Assembly: GCA_019828595.1 (NCBI GenBank)
Contig: JAHQRK010000007.1
Coordinates: forward strand, 2,914,001-2,978,000
Direction: 5' to 3'
Length of the DNA: 64,000 nt
From: Aphanomyces cochlioides
Taxonomy: Eukaryota > Oomycota > Saprolegniomycetes > Saprolegniales > Verrucalvaceae
The notes under the pieces are model-generated. The model was not told the DNA's origin, searched no databases, and saw nothing but the letters and a program-made list of their open reading frames with translations. The translations under genes were made by a program, and so were the position numbers. Below are positions 33,511 through 41,865 of the stretch, piece after piece (the first letter of the stretch is position 1; each line of letters starts with the position of its first letter).

Positions 33511-35679
33511 ATGGCTCGCATCTTCACTGCCCTCGTCAGCTTGACCGCTGCTGCTGTCGTTGCGGCAGTCGATGTCGTCCCTAGCAAGATGCCCGACGAC
33601 CCGACGACGCTCTTTTCAGCCACGACGCAGCAACAATCGCTCGCGCCACCGCGCAACCTCGATTCGTCCGTGGTGAACCTTCCCATCCCGACGAATCGAT
33701 GGTGGAGCAATCTCATCTCGACCGGCAAAGACGCCAAGGAAGTCCTCCGCGTGTGGACCAACCCATATGCGATCGCGCCCCTGCCGACGGGTCTCCAGAT
33801 CTCGTATCCAGCGGCGACGCGGGCCTTTGGCGGTTCCTCTGGCAATGGCAATGGCAACAAGTACTACCTCCATGCATCCCTCAACGATTTGACTATCTCC
33901 GCGGCCGAGTCGGAACGTGCCAACGCCACGAGCTTCCGCGTGATGAAATGGGACGACTTGGGCGTCAATATCCGCAAGGACGCCGTCGCTGGCAAAGGCT
34001 CCATTGAAGCATACCTCGTCAGCGGCATGGCGTTCGTGACCGCCAAGTACACGCAGCTGTCGCCGATTCTGTCGACGGAACATGCGATTTCCTCCGTGAA
34101 CGACCAGAAGCTCTCGGAAGGCCAGACGGTCAGCGGCACCAAGTTCACCATCGCACTCAACAACGCACAGACGTGGGTCGTCTACACGTCGACCTCCGTC
34201 ACGTTCATCTTCCACAACTCGCAGCTCATCGCGACGGCGCCATTCAGCGGCACGGTCCAAGTCGCGATGGCCAAAGTCGCCGCCGACGTCGCGGTCTATG
34301 ACAAGTACAAGGACTGCACAGTCCAAGGCGGTAAAGTGACCACGGCCACGACCGACTACACGTTTGCATGGACGACGCAAGGCGCTTGCTCGAACGGTCT
34401 GCTGCATTTCGCATTGACGCACCACAGCGACTCGATCGACGGCGCGACCGCCACGGCCGTCCAAGGCTTGAGCACGCTCGACTCGACGACGCGCGGCCGC
34501 ATGCTCCCCTTCGCGACCAAGACGACGCCGCCGGTGTGGAAGTTGCTCGAGCCGACACTGGCCAACCCTGGCTTCTATCCACGCCAAAAGCCGACGGCGG
34601 ACCGCGTGAGCAAGACCAACCTCCTCAAGAACCTCAAGAACGACATTGGCGCCGCGTGGTCGTTGCCACTCGATGGTTCGTACTATTTCAACGGCAAGGC
34701 GGCGCAAAAGTACGCCTCGCTCTGCCTCATGGCCAGTGACGCCTCCGTCGTGGGCAATGACAAGTCGCTCCTCGCGCAATGCCGCGTCAAACTGGAGACG
34801 ATCTTGGCGCCGTTCGTCGCCAACTCTTGGAAGTACCCGCTCGTGTACGACACCGTCTACAAGGGCGTCGTGAGCTCGCAAGGGTTTGCCGTCAACGACT
34901 TGAACGCCGACTTTGGCAACACCGTCTACAACGACCACCATTACCACTACGGCTACTGGATCGTCACGGCCGCCATCGCCAACCTCGTCCACCCGACCAT
35001 GAAGAACTTGGACTTGCTCAATCGCCGCATTCAAATCCTCATCCGCGACGTTGCGAATGACAACGCCGCCGATGCCAAGTTCCCCGTCTTCCGCATGTTT
35101 GACTGGTACCGCGGCCATTCGTACTCGCATGGGATCACAGCCTTGGCGGACGGCAAAGACCAAGAGAGTACGTCCGAGGAGACCAACTTCCACTACGGCG
35201 CGCTTCTCTTTGGCCAAGTGACCAAGCAGCCAGCGCTTGAGCGGCTCGGTCGACTCATGCTGACCGTCAATGCCCGTGCGATCAACACGTACTTCTTGAT
35301 GGACTCGGCCAACCGCGTCCATCCAAAGGAGATCCTTCCCAACAAAGTCCCCGGCATCTTCTTTGACAACAAAGCCGACTACGCGACGTGGTTCAGTCCC
35401 GAGAAGTGGTGCATCCACGGCATTCAGATGATTCCCGTCTCGCCCGCGACAGAGTTTGTCCGAACGACCAAGTTTGTCAAGGAAGAATGGACGGAAGTGC
35501 TCTCCAAGACGTCGATCGTCGCCCAGAGCACCATGACCAACGCATGGCTCTCATTGCTCTACGCCAACTACGCAGCCGTCGATCCCAACACTGCCATGGA
35601 CAAACTCCAAACCGTCGCACTGGACGACGGCTTGACGCGGTCGTGGGCGCTCTACATGGCCGCCTCCCGCTATGTCTAG
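33511..35679 (+). CDS. secreted endo-1,3-beta-glucanase, glycoside hydrolase family 81
   Basis: Intronless, 722 aa. The start ATG at 33511 gives a signal peptide (MARIFTALVSLTAAAVVAA). GH81 enzymes cut internal beta-1,3-glucan linkages; in oomycetes the targets would be the organism's own wall glucan, storage glucan or fungal walls. Family landmarks: NLPIPTNRWWSNLIS near the N-terminus, the catalytic-region block DFGNTVYNDHHYHYGYWI with the acid Asp, and GKDQESTSEETNFHYG with the Glu pair, then WFSPEKWCIHGIQMIP. Codons end mostly in C or G, unlike the genes left of 32 kb. That bias also opens a 600-codon antisense frame, which I treat as a shadow. Confidence 0.93.
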   Translation: MARIFTALVSLTAAAVVAAVDVVPSKMPDDPTTLFSATTQQQSLAPPRNLDSSVVNLPIPTNRWWSNLISTGKDAKEVLRVWTNPYAIAPLPTGLQISYPAATRAFGGSSGNGNGNKYYLHASLNDLTISAAESERANATSFRVMKWDDLGVNIRKDAVAGKGSIEAYLVSGMAFVTAKYTQLSPILSTEHAISSVNDQKLSEGQTVSGTKFTIALNNAQTWVVYTSTSVTFIFHNSQLIATAPFSGTVQVAMAKVAADVAVYDKYKDCTVQGGKVTTATTDYTFAWTTQGACSNGLLHFALTHHSDSIDGATATAVQGLSTLDSTTRGRMLPFATKTTPPVWKLLEPTLANPGFYPRQKPTADRVSKTNLLKNLKNDIGAAWSLPLDGSYYFNGKAAQKYASLCLMASDASVVGNDKSLLAQCRVKLETILAPFVANSWKYPLVYDTVYKGVVSSQGFAVNDLNADFGNTVYNDHHYHYGYWIVTAAIANLVHPTMKNLDLLNRRIQILIRDVANDNAADAKFPVFRMFDWYRGHSYSHGITALADGKDQESTSEETNFHYGALLFGQVTKQPALERLGRLMLTVNARAINTYFLMDSANRVHPKEILPNKVPGIFFDNKADYATWFSPEKWCIHGIQMIPVSPATEFVRTTKFVKEEWTEVLSKTSIVAQSTMTNAWLSLLYANYAAVDPNTAMDKLQTVALDDGLTRSWALYMAASRYV

Positions 35680-35799
35680 CTCGACTATTTGTAATCTAGC
35701 ATCTCTCTCTCTGTCCTGGTATGGCGTCCTAGCGGCGGCATCATCGTCGACAATGATCTTCTTGTTGTTCCTCTGTAAATAGCTACCGACGTCCATCGT

Positions 35800-37515
35800 C
35801 TACTCGGCCGACATGTCAATGTTGACCAGTTGGTCGCAGAAATCATCTTCGAGCGTCGTCTGTTTCGCGGCGGCGCGCCGTTTTTGTTTCCGCAGCGCTT
35901 TGGCTTTGCGCCGCGCGATCAATGCCGTCGGGACGTTGAGCGCATCTTCTTTAAACTTTGGCTTGGTCGGGCCACCGGCGGCGATCGACATGCCCGAATC
36001 CGACATCGCATCGTCGTCTTCCAAGTCATCGTCCGAGTCGGCGTCCGAGTCCGAGTCAAGACCGGCAAAGACATTCGACGACGCCGGTGTGGCGGCGGCA
36101 GATGCGGCAACGGGAGCGGAACATTGCGGTCCGAGTGGTTTTTCACCATCGACAGCCATGTCATCGTCTTGGTCGGCATCGTCGTCATATTCCGTCGGGT
36201 TGAGCGCCTTGTCAAGGTCAAAGTCGTCGCCAAAGGAATGGACAATCGCCGCGTCGAGTCGCGTGTCTTTGAGCGCGGGCGGCGGCGTGAAGAATGGAAT
36301 TTTGCCGCGATTCCAGTCCTGGAGCAGAGTCCGTGCGACAGCTTTGCGGTCGGGAATGCCGCCTTTGCCGAGCTTCCCTTGCTTGAGCGCCAAGTGGACG
36401 AGGAACTCGACTGTGTCTTGGTACGCCGGCACACCGTACAGCGCTTGGATTTGCGATGGAGAGCAGCGGGACAAGATGACCTCCGTCGCTGGAATCGGGT
36501 CGTTGAACGCTTCGGCATTGACGCAGTTGCGCAAGATGAGCGCGTGCGGATCCGAGTGGTCAAAGACGATGCCGGGACAGTCGATGAGCTTGATCTTGTT
36601 GTCGAGGTGGATTTCCTGGATCACCTTTGTGTGGCCCGCCGTCGACGACACGCTCGCGGCTTTGGCGCGCTTGAGCGAGTTGATCACGCTCGATTTCCCC
36701 ACGTTCGGGTACCCGATGACGCCGACCGTGATGGCGGTCTTGATGTTGTTGCTACGGCAGTAGTTCTTGAGGAGTTGCATGAGTGGTTCCGTCCCGACGG
36801 CGCGACTGCCGGCGAGGATCTTCCCGTGCGTCTTTTCACTCTTCGTGGTCGCTCCCGAGAGATGTTTCTGGTCTTGCGTCGATGCTTTGAACGCAATCGT
36901 CGGGTAGAACGTGCGGAGATGCATGAGCCAAGGCTGGAGCACTTCTGGCGGGACCAAGTCGATCTTGTTGAGCACGAGCACGACCTTCTTCCCCTTTGAT
37001 CGCATCAAGTCCTCCATGTCCATCGTTCGACAACCCATCGGATCGCGCGCGTCGAGGATTTCCAAGATCACGTCGGCGCGCTCGACGACTTTCTTCAGCT
37101 CGCGCATGTACGCCTTGCGCGAATTGTCGTTCACTTCCATCGTCTTGGTAAATGCTTCCTCCGTCGCCGCCGACGCTTGGGCTTCATCAAACGTTGCACT
37201 CGCGTCTTGGGCCTTTCCCACGAGCGCTTCCAAGCTCAGTCCAGTCTTTGCTACGTTGTTTGGCAACTGTGTATTTCGGTTGCGCTGCACCAAGTTGGAT
37301 CGAAGCTCCTTCTGCTTGAGTTTCATCTGTTGACGCGCCAGAGCTTTCGCAGCGCTGAGCTTGGGTGGTGCAATACCTGGAGCTGTGACTTGCTTGGCAT
37401 GCAATGCCGTGGCGACCGCAGAAGTAGACGAAGAGGCAGCATGCGCGGATTTGTTGCGGCGCTTGGCTTTCGCTTCGTTTCGCCGTGTCTGCTTATCTTG
37501 CTTATGGTTGGCCAT
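35800..37515 (-). CDS. nucleolar GTPase, nucleostemin/GNL3L-like
   Basis: Intronless, 571 aa, circularly permuted GTPase of the YlqF/YawG group, needed for 60S ribosome maturation and export in other eukaryotes. Starts with a basic, coiled nucleolar-type region (KQDKQTRRNEAKAKRRNK). Motifs appear in permuted order: DARDPMGCR, G4 VLNKIDLVP, G1 GYPNVGKSSVINSL, G3 DCPGIVFD. An acidic Asp/Ser tract (about residues 430-520) and a basic Lys/Arg tail follow (RRKAKALRKQKRRAAAKQ). The ATG at 37515 is the only sensible start. Divergent from the coatomer gene across a 0.9-kb gap; convergent with the glucanase, 120 bp between stops. Confidence 0.92.
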   Translation of the reverse strand: MANHKQDKQTRRNEAKAKRRNKSAHAASSSTSAVATALHAKQVTAPGIAPPKLSAAKALARQQMKLKQKELRSNLVQRNRNTQLPNNVAKTGLSLEALVGKAQDASATFDEAQASAATEEAFTKTMEVNDNSRKAYMRELKKVVERADVILEILDARDPMGCRTMDMEDLMRSKGKKVVLVLNKIDLVPPEVLQPWLMHLRTFYPTIAFKASTQDQKHLSGATTKSEKTHGKILAGSRAVGTEPLMQLLKNYCRSNNIKTAITVGVIGYPNVGKSSVINSLKRAKAASVSSTAGHTKVIQEIHLDNKIKLIDCPGIVFDHSDPHALILRNCVNAEAFNDPIPATEVILSRCSPSQIQALYGVPAYQDTVEFLVHLALKQGKLGKGGIPDRKAVARTLLQDWNRGKIPFFTPPPALKDTRLDAAIVHSFGDDFDLDKALNPTEYDDDADQDDDMAVDGEKPLGPQCSAPVAASAAATPASSNVFAGLDSDSDADSDDDLEDDDAMSDSGMSIAAGGPTKPKFKEDALNVPTALIARRKAKALRKQKRRAAAKQTTLEDDFCDQLVNIDMSAE

Positions 37516-37601
37516 CTTGGCAAATGGAGATGACGATGTTGAAATTCACAAAACAATTAATAAATGAATTATATCTTAATCATTGTATGCTCTACTTAAA
37601 T

Positions 37602-37709
37602 AAGAATCCAAATATTTGATAAATGATTCATTTATGACCCAGCGGGCTTACATCCGATGTAATCGTCGGAAATAAATGAATATTTATTTAATAACTTCTT
37701 TGGATTCTT
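37602..37709. repeat. foldback inverted repeat (MITE-like)
   Basis: The left arm starts AAGAATCCAAATATTTGAT and the right arm ends with the complement TTTGGATTCTT. Inner arms share AATGAATATTT/AATGATTCATTT-like words. About 108 bp, AT-rich, no coding capacity. Could be a small MITE in the promoter of the GTPase gene. Confidence 0.5.
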
Positions 37710-37732
37710 CAAAAATGATTCGTTTGTACGAG

Positions 37733-37828
37733 TGTACGTAAAGTATTCATTGGTGTACGTAAAGTATAGACAGGCTTGTGTACGTCAAGTGTACACTTTA
37801 CGACCAGTGCGCTGTACGTAAAGTGTAC
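37733..37828. repeat. cluster of GTACGTAAAGT(G/A)TA repeats
   Basis: Copies near 37734, 37755 and 37779 (the last as GTACGTCAAGTGTAC) on the plus strand, a reverse copy GTACACTTTACG at 37791, and GTACGTAAAGTGTACC at 37814. The motif is near-palindromic. Possible binding-site cluster between the divergent GTPase and coatomer genes. Confidence 0.55.
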
Positions 37829-38256
37829 CTTCGGTTGGTTACATACACTTCCAGCTACGAGTGATAAAATGGAGCACTTTGGCTTTCTAGTCGGGTTTTG
37901 GCCATGGCATCGGCGCTTACAAAGAGGCAGCTAATGTAGAGAAGGAACAAGTCCAGCAATCAGCCTGCTGCTACCGACGTTGGTACAGATTGCCTTGAAT
38001 CTTACAAATTTTGCAAATTTTTCATTGAAATTTGCTATTCTTATTGGAAATTATCAAAAATTTGCCGATCTTTTGCAGATTTGTATCACAAGATACAAAC
38101 AATACTGATCCAATAAAGCGCTTGAATTCCAGATCAAGAACGTCTTCCTTCGTCTTCCACTAAGCTATAGTCTTAACTTGCTTGTGCAACGCCGAGGTGC
38201 AGGCAGTTTTCGCTCCAATTACCGGTATTGCCTTGGTAATGACGCCTTGACGTTTG

Positions 38257-38373
38257 TCGTTAAATCGAGGTATAAAAAAGCAAAAATCCATATCTCATTG
38301 GCTAAAAGGATAAATTCAAATGTCATTAAAACGAGGTTCTTGAAATAATGCATTTTGATTGGTGTATTAATTT
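38257..38373 (+). promoter_or_regulatory. paired CGAGGT motifs and CCAAT-type box before the coatomer gene
   Basis: TCGTTAAATCGAGGTAT at 38257 and TCATTAAAACGAGGTTC at 38323, 66 bp apart, then TTTTGATTGGT at 38354 (a reverse CCAAT box). The start codon is at 38439. The same motif pair, spacing and CCAAT box occur before the YbjQ-like gene. Promoter role is inferred. Confidence 0.5.
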
Positions 38374-38438
38374 TAATTTTGACTAATCACGTTCCACCAC
38401 ATCAGAGGTGGGCATTTTCGCAGTTAACAAGCCGCACG

Positions 38439-41357
38439 ATGAATCCGAGCGAGAAGAACTGCACGATCCTTCTCTTCTCCGGCGTCGAGAAGGGCGGCCA
38501 GCAGCCTCCTAGTCAAGACGAGATCCTCAAGGGCTTGGAAAGTGCAAAAATGGAGGACAAAATCCGCGCCGTGAAAGCTGCAATCGTCGCGTTGTTGAAC
38601 GGCGAAAAGTTGCCGCGCGTGTTGATGCAGATCATTCGCTTTTGCAGCACGAAAGAAGACCACCAGCTCAAGAAATTGCTCATGATCTACTGGGAAATCG
38701 CCACGAAATACGACGACCAAGGCAAATTGCTGCCGGAAATGATCCTTGTCTGCAATGCGTTGCTCAACGACCTTAACCACGCGAACGAATACATTCGCGG
38801 GTGCATGCTCCGCTTCCTCTGCAAAATCAAAGAACGAGAACTCTTGGAACCGCTCAAAGATGCTGTCAAAGCCAACTTGGAACATCGCCACTCGTACGTC
38901 CGCAAGAACGCAGTCATGACAGTCTACACCATGTACAAGAACTTTGGTGATGCGCTTATTCCAGACGCCCCTGAGCTCATTGAACGTTTTATCGTCACCG
39001 AATCCGACTCGAGCGCTCGACGAAATGCGTACTTGATGCTCTTTGACTGCGCCGAGAACGTCGCGGTGAATTTTCTCATGAACTCGATGGACCAAATCGC
39101 CAAGTTTGGTGATGGATTCTCGCTCGTGATCCTTGAACTCACGCGCAAAGTATGTCGCGTCGATCCGTCGCAGAAAGCCCGTTTTATCCGCTGCATCTTT
39201 CAGCTCTTGCAGTCGTCGTCGGCTGCTGTGAGCTACGAAGCCGCATGGACGTTGGTGACGCTCAGTTCTGCGCCGACGGCCGTCCGTGCCGCCGCCAAAA
39301 CATACGCTGGCCTCTTGAACAGCCAAAGCGACAACAACGTCAAGCTCATTGTGCTCGACCGACTGGCAGATCTCAAGAAACACCACACGAAAGTCCTCCA
39401 GGAAGTCTTGATGGACATTATGCGCGCGTTGTCGTCGCCCAACTTGGACATTTGCAAGAAAGTGCTCGACATTGCAATGGATCTCGTCACGCCACGCAAC
39501 ATCGACGACGTTGTCGGCCACCTCAAGCGCGAAGTGGTCAAGACGCAAGACAAGAACCGCATGGACAAAGCTGCGTGCGACGAATACCGCAAATTGCTCA
39601 TCCGATCGATCCACTCGTGCGCCATCAAGTTCCCCGACGTCGCCCATCAAGTGGTTCACTTGTTGCTGGAATTCGTCAGCTCGGACGGCGCTATGGACGT
39701 TGTCTTGTTCGTCCGCACGATGTGTGAGACGTACCCCGACTTGCGCCCGACAATTGTCGAGAAACTCATGAATCTCCTCAGCGACATTCAAACGGCTCGC
39801 GTCTTCCGCGTCGCGCTCTGGGTCCTTGGCGAGTACGCGAGCGACGACGCGAACGGCGACACCTCGATTCGCCTCGTCTTTGAAGCGATTGCCAGAGCAT
39901 TGGGTCCTCTGCCATTTGCCGACGTGGCTGTTCCATCTCCTGCCGCGACTGGAGTGCCAGCTGATGCCGCAGCGTTCAAACCGATCACCAAGAGCGTCGT
40001 CTTGGCCGACGGCACGTACGCCACCGAAACTGCATACGCCCAAGACGCTGCCGCCGCTGTGTCCGCCCATACGACGCCATTGGCGCTGCGAAAGTTGATC
40101 CTGGCGGGCGATTTCTTCCTCGCTTCGACCGTGTCGTCGTGTATCACAAAGCTGTGCGCCCGTGCGATTCAAAACGACCCCGCGAGCGCTGCCTCTGGTC
40201 CCGTCAAGGGCCTCGTGCTCGAAGCGCTGCGCTACATTGTCGCGTTCTTGTCGGTGGAGCCACAAACTTCCCCCGCGACGGCGTCTGCGACTGCTGCTGT
40301 CGTCGAATTGGACGAAGATTCGAAGCGCCGCATGATGCTTTGTATCCGCATCTTGACAGATCCAGCCTTCTTGGCGTCAGTGAGCAAAGTCTTGACGGTC
40401 GATTGCCGCGCGTCGTACCGTTCTTTGCTCGAAACGCAGCAACAGCAACATGCCAAGGGCGAGCTTGACAAGGACGACGCCCAGACGATCGAAGTGGACG
40501 ATTTGATCAGCTTCCGTCAACTCCGCGGCAAGAAAGCGCTCGGTTCGACCGACATTGACATTGACGACGGCGCCGACATTAGCCGCGCCACCGATGGACC
40601 AAACGAATACAGCGGCAAACTCCGCGCCGTCCATCAACTGACGGGTTTTGCCGATCCCGTCTACGCCGAAGCTTATGTCACAGTCCATGCGTACGACATT
40701 GTGGTCGAGATCCTCGTCGTGAACCGCACGCCCAACACGCTCAACAACTTGAGCGTCGAATTGACGCCGATGGGCGATCTCAAGCTCGTCGAACGCCCCG
40801 CCGCCGTCACGATCGGACCCCTCGACACGCGCACGATCCGCGCCAACATCAAAGTGTCGTCGACCGAAACGGGCCACATTTTTGGCTCGATCGTGTTTGA
40901 ATCCGCGTCTGGCGCCGACAAGACGTACGTCAACTTGAACGACATCCACTTGGACATCATGGACTACATTGTGCCGGCCGACTGCGCGGATTCGCATTTC
41001 CGATCGATGTGGGCGGAATTCGAGTGGGAAAACCGCGTGGCGGTCAATACCGACATGACGAATGTCTTTGCGTTCCTCCAGCACATTGTCGACAAGACCA
41101 ACATGCGCTGCATGACGCCCACCGCGTCGCTTGGCGGGGACACGAACTTCCTCGCCGCGAATTTGTACGCCAAGAGCATCTTTGGCGAAGACGCGCTCGT
41201 CAACTTGAGCGTCGAGAAACTCGAAAAGGGCAAAATCACCGGCTACATTCGCATTCGAAGCAAGACACAGGGCATTGCATTGAGCCTTGGCGATCGCATC
41301 ACGGCCGTCCAGCGAGGCCAAGAAGATCCCAACAAGCGGAAAAAACTGGCAGGATAG
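38439..41357 (+). CDS. COPB1: coatomer subunit beta (beta-COP)
   Basis: Intronless, 972 aa, beta subunit of the COPI coat that drives Golgi-to-ER and intra-Golgi transport. The start ATG at 38439 gives MNPSEKNCTILL; the open frame before it lacks an ATG. The N-terminal two thirds is the adaptin-like HEAT solenoid (HQLKKLLMIYWEIATKYD, GCMLRFLCKIKERELLEPL, HRHSYVRKNAVMTVYTMYK). The C-terminal third is the appendage: FADPVYAEAYVTVHAYDIVV, then DCADSHFRSMWAEFEWENRV and a final platform region (SIFGEDALVNLSVEKLEKG). Length agrees with family members (about 950 aa). C/G-ending codons dominate as in the two genes before it. Confidence 0.96.
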   Translation: MNPSEKNCTILLFSGVEKGGQQPPSQDEILKGLESAKMEDKIRAVKAAIVALLNGEKLPRVLMQIIRFCSTKEDHQLKKLLMIYWEIATKYDDQGKLLPEMILVCNALLNDLNHANEYIRGCMLRFLCKIKERELLEPLKDAVKANLEHRHSYVRKNAVMTVYTMYKNFGDALIPDAPELIERFIVTESDSSARRNAYLMLFDCAENVAVNFLMNSMDQIAKFGDGFSLVILELTRKVCRVDPSQKARFIRCIFQLLQSSSAAVSYEAAWTLVTLSSAPTAVRAAAKTYAGLLNSQSDNNVKLIVLDRLADLKKHHTKVLQEVLMDIMRALSSPNLDICKKVLDIAMDLVTPRNIDDVVGHLKREVVKTQDKNRMDKAACDEYRKLLIRSIHSCAIKFPDVAHQVVHLLLEFVSSDGAMDVVLFVRTMCETYPDLRPTIVEKLMNLLSDIQTARVFRVALWVLGEYASDDANGDTSIRLVFEAIARALGPLPFADVAVPSPAATGVPADAAAFKPITKSVVLADGTYATETAYAQDAAAAVSAHTTPLALRKLILAGDFFLASTVSSCITKLCARAIQNDPASAASGPVKGLVLEALRYIVAFLSVEPQTSPATASATAAVVELDEDSKRRMMLCIRILTDPAFLASVSKVLTVDCRASYRSLLETQQQQHAKGELDKDDAQTIEVDDLISFRQLRGKKALGSTDIDIDDGADISRATDGPNEYSGKLRAVHQLTGFADPVYAEAYVTVHAYDIVVEILVVNRTPNTLNNLSVELTPMGDLKLVERPAAVTIGPLDTRTIRANIKVSSTETGHIFGSIVFESASGADKTYVNLNDIHLDIMDYIVPADCADSHFRSMWAEFEWENRVAVNTDMTNVFAFLQHIVDKTNMRCMTPTASLGGDTNFLAANLYAKSIFGEDALVNLSVEKLEKGKITGYIRIRSKTQGIALSLGDRITAVQRGQEDPNKRKKLAG

Positions 41358-41533
41358 ACGCATCAACTTTTTGAGTTTCCCCCCACTTTCCTTCTCATAG
41401 CGACACTTCTTTTAATTGTGATAACCCCTTCAACCCCTATCTTCCTAAACCCCTTGGAGCCCCTACAACCCTAGATTTATAAACCCTAAAGAACCCCTTT
41501 AACCTTAAATGTCGTGATTTGTAATAAAAGTGC

Positions 41534-41777
41534 TAAGGGCCCGTCTGGCAACCGAAAATATAGGCCCAAAATGCCATTTTGAGGCCAAATTCAATAATTG
41601 AGGTGAAAATATGAACTTGTTTATCTCCAAGAGTTTTGCACCAAATCCAATATTTTTGGTTGGGATATACTCAGTGGAGGCTCCCCAAAATGCCATTTTG
41701 AATATGCCATAAATCGTTGATCCCATTTTGGCTGAAAATGGCATATTGATTTTGAAATTTTGCCAGACGCACCCTAA
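41534..41777. mobile_element. MITE-like element with hAT-like inverted ends
   Basis: The left end TAAGGGCCCGTCTGGCAA and the right end TTGCCAGACGCACCCTAA are imperfect inverted repeats. Interior has repeated AAAATGCCATTTTG words in both directions. About 244 bp, no gene. It stops 14 bp before the first tRNA-Ala fragment. A target duplication is not clear. 41358-41533 before it holds C-rich, CCCTAAA-like text and nothing else. Confidence 0.55.
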
Positions 41778-41791
41778 TAAATAATAAAAAC

Positions 41792-41805
41792 GGGGGTGTA
41801 GCGCA
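41792..41805 (+). repeat. target-site copy: first 14 nt of tRNA-Ala (left of element A)
   Basis: GGGGGTGTAGCGCA, identical to positions 1-14 of the tRNA-Ala gene at 54500. It marks the left border of the inserted LINEs, directly before CTGTTCAATCGGGG, the (reversed) 3' end of element A. By inference, the 5' end of the original tRNA gene. Confidence 0.85.
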
Positions 41806-41865
41806 CTGTTCAATCGGGGTGTATTTGACATTTATCCCCTATCTACTTTCCTTGTCTAATTTACA

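Larger units (their letters stand above)
37516..38438. other. divergent intergenic region with several repeats
   Basis: Contains a foldback repeat (37602-37709), a cluster of GTACGTAAAGT motifs (37733-37828), AT-rich sequence around 37990-38100 with repeated TTTGC/AAATTTGC words, and the paired CGAGGT motifs near the coatomer start. No gene seen. Confidence 0.6.

Noticed and set aside
33616..35418. 600-codon open frame antisense to the GH81 glucanase
   Set aside because: It lies wholly within a confidently identified gene, is Arg/Val/Glu/Asp-rich with no motif, and is what strong C/G-ending codon bias creates on the opposite strand. Similar long shadows occur over the GTPase (35830-36999, +) and coatomer (38424-40265, -) genes.
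41400..41510. Interstitial telomere repeat
   Set aside because: The stretch contains words like ACCCCTT and one AAACCCTAAA but no regular tandem array of a telomere unit.
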